Assembly: GCA_030248295.1 (NCBI GenBank)
Contig: JASANH010001717.1
Coordinates: forward strand, 237,091 to 301,090
Direction: 5' to 3'
DNA: 64,000 bases
DNA from: Mesodorylaimus sp. YZB2_4
Lineage: Eukaryota > Nematoda > Enoplea > Dorylaimida > Dorylaimidae
The notes beneath the pieces are model-generated. The model worked only from the letters and a program-made list of their open reading frames with translations, did no database searches and was not told the DNA's origin. Of the stretch, positions 22,497-35,800 are shown piece by piece; within the stretch, counting starts at the first letter, position 1; every line of letters begins with the position of its first letter. The translations under genes and the position numbers were made by a program.

Positions 22497-25400
22497 ATGG
22501 CGCAATCTAACGTTTCAGTAACCACTTACTATTACAACAAGATGCCACTGCCCAGTGGAAGAAATCGAAAATTCGGAACCAGTGTTATCGACTTATCTTA
22601 CGAAGACTCATTGGTATGCCATCCCCAAAAATCGAGTGTCCTGGTAATGCTTCAATGTTCTTGCCATTTCAGATTGGTCAACCAGCAAATGCAGTGTCTT
22701 TGGAGGCCGCGGAGCTGGCTAACATGGTTGTGCAAAGTCCGAGATTTTATAACGATTCAGACTCGTTTTACGATCGAAAAAGTTACAGTGAGCGAGGACG
22801 TTCAATTCGCCAACTATTTTGGGGTATGAACATTTTTTAAGTGCCCTACTCAACCTTAGTCCGCATTTTCGCATTTTGTTTTAAAGGCGTCGAAAAATGT
22901 TTCCTCTCGGCTTGGCGCTCGTGTTTCAACTTTGGCGATTGGCTCTTCTTGACCATCCTCGGAATGGGAATGGCCCTGTTTAGTTTCGCTATGGACGATT
23001 GCATTGAAAAAATTGGCCTTGGTGAGAAGTGCAAGGGCTACATACTTGGTCCTCGAAGAATGAGAACGAGTGTGTGCTTCAGGCAGAAATATGCTGTATG
23101 GTGTCGCTGGCGACAGCATGGCCATCCAATACTTGGCTTGGACGGGTCCAAAGCTGCTGTTGGTTCTGATTGCGGCCAGTCTTTGCCAATGGGTGGCCCC
23201 TCAGGCTACTGGTAAGTGGGCTGGCGAATGGTCACTTGTGACAGGCCATCGTGAGCCCTGACGTAGCTCACTTATTCACGCGCAAACACTCTGCTGCTAG
23301 TTAACTTCGCAATATACATCTGATAGTATAGATAAGCAACCAGACATGCACGTTAACTGCACAAGCGTCTTTGCGCATTCATTTCACAGCAGCTGGGATT
23401 TATTCATCAGAGGTAACGATAATAATGTAGCTTTGTCTTTTTATACCGCAATTTTTTCATTCAATCCTGCTCACGATTTTCTTGGGGCTGTTCGAAACTA
23501 TTTTTTGAGCTGTTCTGGCGTAAGATGCGAAGTAGCTTGCTACACACTGTCTAAGCAAGAAAGCACGACAAGCTAGCTTGTCGATTACATGCACAATAAA
23601 AAATAAGTTTTGCGCGCGAAGAGATGAATCTCAAATCAGCGGATTTCCTCCATTGTTCTGCTGGCCATCTTCATTCTTTGTACTTACTTTTAGGATCAGG
23701 GCTGCCCGAAATGAAGACAATCCTTCGGGGTGTCGTCCTGAGGGAGTATCTGACATTCAAGGCCTTGCTCATCAAAGCTATCTCACTGACGCTCTCTCTC
23801 GGGAGTGGTATACCCATCGGAAAAGAGGTAGGCATTTCTGTTGTGTCGTCTGTTAGGATCTTCTGACTTCTTTCTTTTCTGTGTTCAGGGTCCATTTGTG
23901 CACATTTGCAGTATTATGGCCATGCTGCTCATGAAACTGATGGCGAAATTCAGAAGCAGCTACGATGTAAGATAGTTTTAGCATATGCTGCGCCTTTTCC
24001 GACGTTTGTCATTTCAGAACGAAAGCATTCGGACGGACATGCTGTCTGCCGCTTGTGCAGTTGGAGTGGCTTGCACATTCGGGTCCCCCATAGGCGGTAA
24101 ATGTTTTTACTGTACATTCTCTGGTGGTGTAATAGGGTACCTAGTAATTTCGATGCCGTAACCGGCCGCCTTATACACAGGGCAGTGTGTCAGCTTGTCT
24201 TTGTTGGCTAGCGTATGAGCCCTCTTCCCCTCAGACATAAACCCGTTGGGTTGATGTCACAGCCCCCATGAATAAAAGGCCTGCACGAAGTTTTTTCGAG
24301 GCCATCCGCTCCCCACGATACCTTCTCCAAGCCATTCAGATCATTCAGCCCATTGCAGTATAGGCCCTAATTTTCAGGAGTTTTATTCAGCATCGAAGTC
24401 ACATCAGTTTATTTCGCTGTTCGTAATTACTGGAGGGGGTTTTTCGCAGCCACATGCAGCGCGATCGTTTTTCGAATGACGACTGTTTGGTTTGAGTTTG
24501 AACGTAATGAGTTGGAAAATTTGCGTGAATGAGGTAAACTCGTATTTTAGTCTTACGGTTTTAGCTAGTCCAGCCGCGTTCAGCCAAACCAGCTTCTCCA
24601 CCTTGATGCCATTTCAATCCGAGGAATTGCTCATTTACGCACTCATCGGGTAATGATTTTATCTCGTCCACTACAGTATGATAATAGCCCAGGACTCACG
24701 TGCAGTCGTTTCGCAGAAGCCTCCTCCCTGGATTTCCCCTCCCTTGAGCACATACTGTAGCTGTTTCCGTCGCCTGGGTCTTATTCAAAAATGGTCAGTG
24801 TACTCTTTAGTGGGTGCGTCCCGCGGCAAGATGACCAATAATAACCACGTGATCGAAGTGTTCTGCACATCAGAAGATGTGTTGGGGCAGATCTCGTTGG
24901 TCCAAATTGATTTAGCAGTAGAATTTTATTGATGTGATCGGGACAATAATGCTGATTGGATAGTTATCTCCGAGGTTTTTCGACGTGACGTTGACTTACT
25001 TTCAGGGTGTTTTGTGGAATAGCTGGGCCGCTGTTCGTCGTACTTCACCGGCGCATGGTCTTATTTATCAAAAATTGCCGATTTATCCAAGCAATTTTAT
25101 CGATAAAGTAATTTTGCATTCATGTATGTCTATTTCATTGTTGTATCAACGGGTATTATTTTATAGTGGATTTACTCGTCTGATTTATCCACTGGCTGTG
25201 GTCATTATCATTAGCTCAATGACCTTCCCGCCTGGTCTTGGTCAATTCACTATTGCTTTGGTAAGTGCACAAAGCCCCGGAGCGAGTTCGGGGTCTGTTA
25301 CTTTGCCCATTTGCCTAAATTTATGCCCTAGCCCTAATCCTCTAACAATCGCGCGCTAGGCCCGAGGCTTTCCTAGGAGGATGACTTTGACTCGGCAGGT

Positions 25401-28400
25401 CTAACAGGTCAGACACGTGTCATTCGTCTTCTGTTTCTCAGTCAATTACTCAAATTCCTCAGCGCACATCCCTTTTATCACAATACATAAGGCGCTCCAA
25501 GTTTGGCAGGCTTTTGTAACAAGCGGGTGAAACCCTTAGGAGAGACTGAAGTCTGTCGGAGAAAAAATTCCGACTGGAGGAAGTCAAGACTCTCGACTAC
25601 ACCTGCTGCTGAAACATAGGCTGGAGTTGACTGCTAGACGCTTTCGAAATGTCGGTTTTCTGGAAAACTTAAAAGTCGGGGTCACCCCAGACAAATCCTG
25701 CACTTACACCAGGGCCAATAACACCCTGATCTTTTACCATAGTTCACTCCGAAAGCTGCGATTGGTGATTTCTTTGCAAATTTTTCTTGGCAAGTCAATG
25801 ACACTTACAATAATACAATGCAAATGGCTTTGTTCCAAAGATGGACCCCTTGCGGTGTGCCCATATATGCGACATTGGCTATTTACGCCCTAGTCAGCGT
25901 AAGTGCTGATTTCATTTGGGTCTTGCACTTTTCGTGGACATTGCATGCTGGCAACTTCTTTGCACGCTCTTTCGCCTGTTTTCGGGCACTTACGAGCCTG
26001 ATTTACTTAACAGAGCATACAGACGTTCGCATTCTAAAATCTGATAATAAGTTCGCTCGTGCTTCTTTGACTGAAAAATTTTCGGTTGCACAACTTCACC
26101 ATAGGCGTTACATACTTGCTTTTTCTTTGCACGGACTCGAAGATAACTTTTAGGTGCTTCTCACTATTTTTTTACTCTTCAGTTTTTCACAGCATGTTTG
26201 GCAAACACTCTTCCTATTCCAACTGGTGTTTTCATTCCGACTTTTGTTATTGGTGCGATTTTATTTTTTTCTTTATGAACAAATCTCTGCTTAGCTCAAT
26301 GCTGCTTTAGGAGCCGCACTTGGGCGGATGGTCGGCGAGTTATTGTATTTTTTCTGTCCGAACCATGCAATCAATGGAGGAGAAGGCGAGATCGTGCCTG
26401 GAAGCTACGCTATTGTTGGTGAGTATGGAGGCAGATGCACTGTGCTTTGCATTTTTTTGACCCTATTTGGATCATACAGGACTTACTGCAGCATGCGGTC
26501 ACTAAAGAATGTATGCTGACGCATGCAGCAACTTTCTCCATCCTCTGATTTATCGCCTTTGAGCAGGGCACTGTGTGCTCAAACACATGTACTGTATAAG
26601 TACAAGTACCGTATACGTGTCTATGAGAAATCGAACTATCTGAGCATCTTGCTGAAATATTCACGCCTACCCACCTGGGATCAGGAAAAGTACGCACTTT
26701 AACGATAAGACTTGACTAGTCCCACTGCGTTAGCTTCTGCTCATGGTCAGTGGCTCTGCTACGAACCGCCCCTGCAATGACTGACCAGCGCAACCTGTAG
26801 GTTTTACAAAATACGGTATATGCGACTCTCGTAATCAGGTGCTTTAAGTCGTTGGTTGATTTGCTACAGTAGATTTCTTACACAAAAAGCCTTGTAACTG
26901 AAACCTGATCTGTCAATCTGACTACTCAATAGTGCATGTACAGACATTGGTAATCTTATGTAAATTTTATGTTTCCTGTATGATTTAGCTGCGGCAGCAT
27001 TCACTGGAAGTGTAACACACACATTTTCGACATCGGTTATCGTTTTCGAGTTGACTGGTCAAATTGTCTATATTTTGCCTGTTATGGTAAGAGGTCCACT
27101 TTCTACTGTCTAATCGATAATACTAGCATTGCTTTGTGGTGTCGTTTGGCGCGTTAGAACGCGGATTAGCGTTTCTGACCCACCCTTCCCCACTTCTTTG
27201 CGAGGAAATAACCATTAAAAGTTCCAGATATGTCAAAATAATCCTGTTCCACCTATGCCATGAGTTTGATCCTGTTGCCCTTTCTAAATACCGCCCCAGC
27301 CCGAAACATACTGTAGGACAGATTAGACCATGGTCCAGCCACCGTGTCACTCTATCAACTGAACTTTTGCGGCACAGGTAGCCGTACTTTTGGCCAATGC
27401 CTTGGCCGCCTATATCCAGCCATCCTTCTTCGAAAGCATCATTCGCATCAAGAAGCTTCCTTATCTACCCGCTATGCTTCCCATCGATTCCAAGTAATGC
27501 TCGGGTGCTTTCTCATAATCAGCGGATGCTTACGTAATTTTGTTTCCTTTGCAGAGCTCACAGCATCTTGGTCAAACAGTTTATGACATCCTCGGACGAT
27601 TTGAAATATATCAGCATGGAGACAACGCTTGATCAAGTTAAAGAAATTCTGGCCTTATTGCCGAGATGCAAGGCCTTCCCACTCGTCGATTCACCCAGTA
27701 AGCATCGACGTGGAGACTCGCGATGAACTGTTTGAAGGACTGCCCCTCTTCAGATTCCATGATCCTTCTCGGTTCGATTCCGCGCCAGCAAATTTTTGGT
27801 CAGTTAGATGAGGCCATTGGAGCAGAAGCCAAACGCCGCGCGGCCAGACGCCAGCGCCAACAAGCAATCGATAAGCGACTGATCGAAGCTATTGTGGCAG
27901 CCAATCAGAGCCGAGTGAGCAAAACCAACTGGCGCACTGTGCCACGAATGAGAACAAACTCGGCGCCAGCCTCCACTCTGAGGGACTATACTCGAAAGGT
28001 AAGAGCTTACACGACTTTTTCAGTGCGAATTTTTTATTTAATGGTACTTTGACATTTCAGAAGCTAGCAGCTGATGAAGAGTCTGGAGAAAACAGCTCAT
28101 CAAACCACGCGACCATTCATGCTTGCTCGAGCTCGACAAGGGCAGATCCAGGCATTTCTCGTATGGATTTCGAAGTCTTTTCTTTATTTCAATGAACTCG
28201 TAATGAGTTTTTTCTAGAAAAGCTTAGCAAGCTACTTTTGAATTTCCGTCGCAGAACCAGACAGATTGATGTGGTAAGTCGTGTGATCAGTCATGACCGC
28301 CAAGTCGGTCGTTCATGATAGTGCATCTGGGCGCGCTAGCTTGAACACTCAGGCTTTTCTGGAGGTTCTGCTTTGGTGCATTCATGTATCTCCTTGCGTC

Positions 28401-29350
28401 GGATACGGTAAGCGGACCTAAGTGGTCACTTTAGTAGGGGGCGTCTGCCTGAGCAGAATGAATCCAGAAAGGTCTAGCTGGTCCTCGGCTCCTTCATTCT
28501 ATTCATATCTAACTGAGGCTCCTTTCCTGCACGCTATGGGGAAGTAAGTTCAACAGACATAACTGGCTGTGAGCAGGAATCGATCCAGCACCATTGGCAT
28601 CACCAGGCCAGTGTACGTCGCAACTGGTCATCAGGACTCCACACTGCGCTATGCCACATGTTGGCAAGCGCATGACATCGTCAAGTAAAAAACTTACGAT
28701 TAAGTTTGTTCTCGAATGGCATTTCCAACATTTGTTAGACCTATCTTTGTGATTTACTGCGCGATATAAAATTTCCCGCATGATCATGATTAGCTTTTTG
28801 ATTAACTGTCACCAATAGCAATTGATTCCATCACTAAATTAATACCATTTTAGGCGTCTGAACATTACTCTATGATGACAGACGATGAAGTATGTAGCAA
28901 GCTATTTCTGTTGTGTTTGTTTCATGATTGGGCCCCAATTTTTAGAGAAATCAGTGGGAATCTGGTCAACTATCAGCTAAATTGAATTTTCAAGAACTCC
29001 AGATCGACCCAGCCCCGATTCAGCTGGTCGAACAGACATCACTGCAGAAAGCCCACTCCTTATTTTCACTTTTGTCTCTCGATCGTGCCTTTGTGACACG
29101 AATGGGTCGGCTGGTTGGAGTTGTGGGTCTGAGCGACATTCGACGTGCATTGGAGGAAAGATCACAAATGTTCCAAGAGGCTGAAGAGGGTGAAGATAAA
29201 AGCAGGAGAGATAGCAGAGTTGGTGGGGCCGAGGGTTTGATCGATGTAACCTTGCATCCGATCAGGTCTAGGAAAATGGCCCCGGACGGCATGACTCATC
29301 TAACAACAATCATTGAGCTCGAACCGACAGATGTGGTGTCCCGTCTTTAG
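22497..29350 (+). CDS. CLC-A: ClC-1/2-type chloride channel, first tandem copy
   Basis: Voltage-gated chloride channel of the plasma membrane (homodimer), 920 codons before the stop. Exons: 22497-22613, 22673-22823, 22887-23021, 23083-23211, 23694-23827, 23889-23966, 24018-24096, 24378-24503, 24565-24649, 25006-25107, 25167-25260, 25743-25898, 26183-26252, 26311-26418, 26989-27086, 27378-27493, 27555-27697, 27754-27998, 28061-28160, 28218-28273, 28854-28889, 28946-29350. Selectivity motifs are [11 protein letters not shown] (Ser about 179), GKEGPFVH (gating Glu about 222) and GVFIP (about 477-481). Helix R reads QPSFFESII, with Phe about 572 where most CLCs have Tyr. CBS1 is in exons 17-18 (ending [12 protein letters not shown]) and CBS2 in exon 22. 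A basic, Arg-rich linker lies between. The start is supported by alignment of the first codons in all three copies. All junction phases agree and no disabling change was seen. Confidence 0.93.
28567..28655 (-). repeat. tRNA-like sequence in CLC-A intron 20
   Basis: On the minus strand an A-box-like TAGCGCAGTGTGGAG is followed about 50 nt later by a B-box-like GGATCGATTCC. There is no good cloverleaf. It is probably a SINE head or tRNA pseudogene inserted in the intron between exons 20 and 21. Confidence 0.35.
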
Positions 29351-30438
29351 CAATGAATGCACTACGTGCCTTTCTCAAATACGGTCTTGATTTCTGCTGC
29401 TGACTTGTACTCACCATCGGCGGTAGTTATAAAGTTTCATGACATTTTGAATTCTCCTAAAATTTTCAATTTTTTTTCGAGATTTTGTCTTTTATTTATG
29501 ACTGGTAAAGAGAGAGGAGTTTTGATGTCTGAAGTGCATTATATGATAGAGTGTAACAGCCAAAACAATTGGAACTCATGACATCGAAACAAGTAAGTCC
29601 ATTCTATGAGCTCAGCGGCAATTCAGGTGTATCATCGCCACATTCGACCATTCGATCGTAAATTTCTGTGGCCTTCTTTTGTTAAAAACTTGATGACAGA
29701 CTGATGCGCAAAATTTGTCAAAGTTGTAGTTTCTCTGACCCATCTGCACATAGATGAACGCGTGACTGGATCAGCGTGACTTTTTGCAGGGGCTCTAGTG
29801 GGATGTGTGGCAGTGTAAAAAAGAAATTTTACTGCTGTAGCTCATGCGAAAGGTAGTCAGGCTACGAACTTTTTAAACTCCCCACGTACATACATCATGG
29901 CGACATGATCGCCCTAAGCTTCGGACGTATCGTGTGTGATGGTGAAAGTGGTCTTATGACTTTGGGAAAAGCGGGTCGGTGCTTCATGATTTGCAACATA
30001 AGGTGTCACCTGGTCTGGTTGAACAAGACACGACAGCCTGATTTTTCGTCAAACACCTCATAGAAGCTTAGAAACTATCTTTTACCTTCTCGTTCTACGA
30101 GCTAGAATTGTTGCCAGATACTGCAGGTAGGAGGCTTACTTGAGCAAAGATGATCGGTTAATACTGAACGACCTTTTCCATATGTTAGGAGTTCGTCTTT
30201 GCAAGAAATAAAGACTAATAATAGGTCACTGTTATCCTTGTTCTGTGGTAAAAGTGAGATAAAACCATATTTTTCCCTTACGAGTAAGTAAATAGGCACT
30301 ACTACGTTATCTCGTGACTCACTCAAGGAAATGACTCGAAAACGGGCCAAGCCCAGTGCTGCAAGACGAGGCGGAATTCTGCCATTCTGGAAGAATTTTA
30401 AGGCAGTTGCAGCAGGCCATGGCCAGCTGAAATGGGAT
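29351..30438. other. Spacer between CLC-A and the second hAT-like element
   Basis: Presumed 3' untranslated region of CLC-A followed by spacer. An AATAAA at 30207-30212 is a possible but distant polyadenylation signal. The dispersed repeat shared with 20465-20545 lies at 29805-29885. The last eight bases (30431-30438, AATGGGAT) are the left target duplication of the next element. Confidence 0.45.
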
Positions 30439-31525
30439 TAACGTACATACGGTTACAGGAAAATGATATCGTTATCGTTCGTTAACGATATCTGAAAATA
30501 TACCGTTATCGTTAATCATTAACGGGTTCTCAAAAGATATCGTTAACGCGTTAAATATCGTTATTTTTTCGCAGAAAATTCGCAATGTTGCTGCTTCGTA
30601 AGCTCAGGAGTCTGACGGAAGCACCGCCGGCGTTCCGCTCAACTCCTGAGCACTGGAGAGAAACAGTGGACGGCGCTTCCAAGGGGTCTGACAGGCCACT
30701 GTTTCTACTTGAGGAACCATCTCCATTGCTGCCACTTGGTCGGCCCACGCCTTGTTCAGATGGTCTGCTTCCCTGTTCAGATAGCGGCCGCACAAACTGC
30801 GGTCTGCTTCCTCGACCGAATTGCGGCCTGAATTTCCCTTACTGTATGTCCATGGATTCTTGCTCTCTTGCTAATTTGCCCTAGCGGCCTATCACCTTGC
30901 TCATCGTTGTCACCATTGCACCAGCAACAGCGGCAGCGACACCTAGGAGAAGAGCTACCAGATTCATGTCCACTCTCAAGCTTCCTATTTTGGACCTAGT
31001 TTGGAGTACCTTTTGATTGAGGATGTAATCTACCTGGAATTGATAGGATGGGTTTGTTAACTTTACTATGAGTAGTGCAAAATCAGACAGCTGCTCTCCA
31101 AACACAAGTCTCATCAAAATAGTGTCAACATGCCCCTTTCAATACCATCAGTTTTTTAACTTTATGCTTGCTCATTCTACAATTGCAACCTTTTTTGACA
31201 TGTTGGAGGCTACTGTGCTGCTGACGTTCAAGACACTCCAGCGATGCAGGTGCTTTCTGACGTGGTTTGGTACAGGTTTGGGTCAGGAAAAAATGTGTGG
31301 TTCTGGCAGGCTGATGCAGCATTTCATTTACCTGCAGTAATATTGCTCACTTAATATCAGCACGAGAAATTCAAAATTTGGAGCCAAGAACTAACGATAT
31401 AAGTAACGATATCATATCGTTTTCTAAGAAAAATATCCTAATCCTTATCGTTTCGTTAACGAAGTTGAAAAAATGTCGTTAACGACATAATATCGTTATC
31501 GTTATCGTTAACGCTATATACGCCA
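30439..31525. mobile_element. Non-autonomous hAT-like element with CGTTAACGATATC-iterated ends
   Basis: The 1,087-bp element is flanked by the 8-bp direct repeat AATGGGAT (30431-30438 and 31526-31533). Its termini are imperfect inverted repeats: TAACGTACATACGGTTA at the left and the complement of TGGCGTATATAGCGTTA at the right, 12 of 17 matching. Both ends (about 30465-30565 and 31393-31515) are dense iterations of TATCGTTAACGATATC words. The centre is GC-richer and holds only short frames on both strands. One minus-strand frame (30881-31117) ends with a hydrophobic segment, LVALLLGVAAAVAGAM, of unknown meaning. Assignment to hAT is inferred from the 8-bp duplication. Confidence 0.7.
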
Positions 31526-32845
31526 AATGGGATAACTCGACGCTGTCGCACCGTTGTCCCATTGAAACTACACACGTCTGCATATGTCTCATCACCAAAA
31601 ATCAGTTATCCCATTCTGGTTGGGACGCATCGCAATTAGTAGCAGACTTTTATTATCCCTACCATTTCTTTGAAAAATGAAGTGCCTTAGAAACTGCTTC
31701 AGGCACGATTAACTTCGTTTAGATCATCACTGGTAATTTTTAGCAGGTGGCACTTATATACGATTGAGATCTTATTTTTTGCACCTGACTGTTTCACGTC
31801 TTCCAGTGCGCTGATATGCGTTAGTCCATGAAGAAAGCATGTGTACGAATGTCTGGCAGTGAAGGTGGGACTCTTCATGAGCAAATTTTGTGCATACCGG
31901 CTCAAATAACTGCATCATTTACAGTATAAAATAAGAGCTTCTGCACGGGACGTTATTGCAGTGGGGTTGCATGAAATCTGTCAAGATGGTGTACGTTTTG
32001 GGAATTTTCCGCGCGGGGCGTGTCCCATTTGCTCCCCAGAACATTCCGTCAATCAGTGTGCAAACTGATTGTATCGTGTTTGTTTTATCTCGAACGAACG
32101 CTGTAATTGGAAACCAATTGTCACGACGACGCGAAACCGTCAGATTTTTCCCGCATAAGTCGAAGACAATAGAAAAGATGGCCTTCTAGTTGCTAGTGGC
32201 GTGCACTCAAAATGAAATTTCCACCGTCAAAAGCAGGTTGCAGTGAATTGATGTGATGTCACGCTCGCATTCCGGACTCTGTTTCAATCATCCATTGCCA
32301 ACTCTAGTTACACATGACATCTGTATAGCGCGTTCAGTATGTGAGGTCACAATTTTATGCGTCTTCTTCCATCAAGAAACCGATAAACATTGGTTGAAAC
32401 CAGATCGAAGCGGAGAAAGAGTAATGTTTCGCCCACAGTCACATAACTATTTCGTTTCTTTACTGTTTGATGTTTGGTGCATTGTACGATTTGGATCGTT
32501 TTAGATAGCTTTTTTATCAAGTATCTTGCTTTGGCGATAGATGTCCAGGGGCAGATAAAATACGCGTTCGTCGTTTTCGTACCTAACTTGTCTGCTACTG
32601 TACTTGAGTCTTCGCCGCCGTGACTGACTTTGCAAACGCCGTCAAAAATTTTCAGATGGTGGCCCTAGAAACCGCCTTCTAGCTAAATTTTCTCGGCTTA
32701 TATCGCTTCCATTTCAGATCCCGTTTTGAGGTTTTGGCACCTAAAGCCAAATATTGCAAGACTGCATGCTTGCATAAAAAAAGATTTCTTGCGTGAATGT
32801 AGCCATACAATAGTTCGGACTTGGATTCTGACTAATCGATCGGTC
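31526..32845. other. Spacer and 5' region of CLC-B
   Basis: No gene was seen. The part just upstream of the CLC-B start (about 32728-32756, GAGGTTTTGGCACC...CCAAATATTGCAA) is also present upstream of CLC-C (about 42802-42835), so it is probably a shared 5' untranslated region. A TTTCAG acceptor ends at 32717 just before this block, compatible with a spliced or trans-spliced leader; this is inference. Confidence 0.45.
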
Positions 32846-35800
32846 ATGGCATCGCCTAATGTTATAGCATACATTCATCAGCCCAATACCATGGCGCTGC
32901 CGAGTGGACGAAATCGAAAAGTGGGAAGAGGCACTATTGGCATGGCCTACGAAGATGATCTGGTGACGCAGCCTGGTCATAGGTATTCAGGTGGCAGGCA
33001 GTATTTCTCACATTTCAGAATGGTCGACACGAGCAAAACACCTTGACGCTGGAAGCCTCAGACTTGGCACGCATGATGGTCCGAAGTCCTGGATTTTATG
33101 CCGACTCTAATTCTAGCAACGACGAAAACACATATCAGGGGCAAAGACACTCAATTCGAAGACTTTGCTACAGTAAGTCCTAACTGCCTTCTAGTGAAGG
33201 GGTGTCAGTCACAGTAAATATATACATGTAATGGGGTGGTATCCAATCTCGATAATGGGTGAAGGGGCTGACATGTGAATCGTCCATCTCTTTTGTATTC
33301 TTCAATGTTTAGGTGCTGGAAAATGTTTTCTTTCTGCTTGGCGCTCCTGCTTCAACTTTGGCGATTGGCTATTCTTAACTATCCTTGGAATGGGCATGGC
33401 CCTATTCAGCTTTGCCATGGACGACTGCATCGATAAGATCGTGTGGGGTAAGCAATTGTTAAGTTTTATTTTGCAATAACGAGTCAAACAGAGTCTGGTT
33501 TTGCTGGATGAAGAGATCAGTAAAATCATCTGCTGTCTGAGGGTGAGTTAGGACGCCAGATGGCGTCTCAAGCCAACAGACCCGTGGGGACATGAGCAGT
33601 AAGAAGTAACAAGAGGCAGACCGGCCACTATAGATAAAGATATCCCCGCCTACCTTTCACCACCAAAAGCCGCGGGCTGAATCTACTAACTTGGTCCGTG
33701 GATAAAACATTACCCTGATCGGTAATGCCCTGGAAAGCTGCTCGATCGATCGCAGTTGCCAGTCACTCGAGGTTGCCTCTAGACAAGATCGCTTCATCGA
33801 TTTTCAGGCGGGCCTATACAAGAAAACATCTTTTAGGCAGAAACAAATTATTCCAGCTCGCCGGTGACAACACGGGCATCCAATACTTGGCTTGGACGGG
33901 TCCGAAGTTGCTGCTGGTGTTGATCGCGGCCATCATTTGCCAATGGGTGGCCCCGCAGGCCACTGGTCAGTTGATATGTGTTTTTCTACTAGCTGGTTTA
34001 TTCCGTGTGCTTATGTACTTTCAGGATCAGGACTGCCCGAAATGAAGACAATCCTTCGGGGTGTCGTCCTGAGGGAGTATCTGACATTCAAGGCCTTGCT
34101 CATCAAAGCTGTCTCACTGACAATATGTCTCGGGAGCGGTATACCCATCGGAAAAGAGGTACCTATTCTGTTGTATGTCCGTTAAGCCCCTGCTGACGTC
34201 TCGTTTTCCCCTTGTTTAGGGTCCATTTGTGCACATTTGCAGTATTATGGCCACGTTGCTCATGAAACTTATGGCAAAATTCAGAGCCAGCTACGATGTA
34301 AGGAGTGTTTAAAGCTATTTTAACCGACGTTTCTGACGCTTGTCATTTCAGAACGAAAGTATTCGGATGGACATGTTGGCTGCTGCTTGTGCAGTCGGGG
34401 TAGCTTGCACATTCGGGTCTCCCATAGGCGGTAAAATGTCTTTGGATGTTCTTTTAGAGGTCCTTCGAAAGCTTATTAATTTTTAGGAGTCTTATTCAGT
34501 ATCGAAGTAACTTCTGTTTATTTCGCTGTTCGCAATTATTGGAGAGGATTTTTCGCAGCCACATGCAGCGCAATCGTTTTTCGAATGACGACTGTTTGGT
34601 TCAAGTTTGAACGTAAGGATTTTCATTTTATTTGTTGGACCAGACCATGTTCCATGGCGTAAGGGAGCAATAGGGTGCCCTCCCAATCCATTTTATGCTG
34701 TAGCGTACTGTAAGTGTGCAAGTTCGAATGATGAAGTACCAGCTCTGACCCCTCCTGAACAGCTTTGAAGCAAGCTTAATGCAAACCTCTCGTTTAGCAA
34801 GTCCCGTTGCATTCACGCAGACTAGTTTCTCGACTCTGATGCCGTTCCAGTCGGAGGAGTTGATAATTTATGCACTTATTGGGTAAGGAATTATTTCATT
34901 CATTTTTGTAAGTGCATGTGCTCTATCGATGCAGTGGTATAAAACAGAAGTTTACTTCCACTCTTTATCCCTTGTCCCCGTTATAAAATTATTCTGATAT
35001 CAATCTGAGTTTTCTGGCTTTTATAGAGTTTATCAAATTTTAGTGTGTTTTGCGGTGTAACTGGTCCATTATTTGTGCTATTGCATCGGCGCATGGTTCT
35101 ATTTATCAAAAATAATCGGTGTATTCAAGCAGTATTATCCAGAAAGTAATTAATTCTTTTACAGAAACCGAGTCTTTGGTTTGTCCACCACAAATGTTTT
35201 TAGCCAATTTACGCGTCTGATCTACCCGGTCGTCATCGTTATTATTATTAGCTCCATGACATTTCCACCTGGCCTCGGTAAATTCACTGTGGCAGTGGTA
35301 AGTAGATACGCGTCTTGCTACTACAGCAATTCCGGCCTGAAATTATGCTTACATGTTAAAGGAATGTGTCGTACTTCCAGTCCTGCGCCACATGTCACTT
35401 TCAGCATTCAGCAGACCAGAAGTGCTAATTTCTTGCATAGGGTATCGAAAGTATGGTTTCAGATGTTCTAAGGGTCTTAGCTGCAAAAGAGTGACGCAGC
35501 ACATGATTCCTTATCTAAAAGAGAATGCTTCCAGCGTTGTGTCTGACCATCGCCTCGATCGTCCTGACAAGGAGACCTCGCGGGGGCTCCTCACTAGAGC
35601 TAGACATGTGACATTTTGGCACAGGCAGAAGACTGTTTGACTAACAGGTGCGCATCAATAAATCTCTCTCAGCTCTTTTCCAACACCGAAAACAGAGTTT
35701 TAGCATTTTCAGTTCATAATAGAAATCTGACTTCTCCCGGGATGCGGCCAAAATTATTGGTCTTTAATAATTTTGACCTTTCGAATTAATATTTGAATTA

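Noticed and set aside
30585..31117. Open frames inside the CGTTAACG element, including a minus-strand RNase-H-like NREADHLNK string and a hydrophobic tail
   Set aside because: Short and overlapping on both strands, with no catalytic motifs; not enough to call a transposase or reverse transcriptase.
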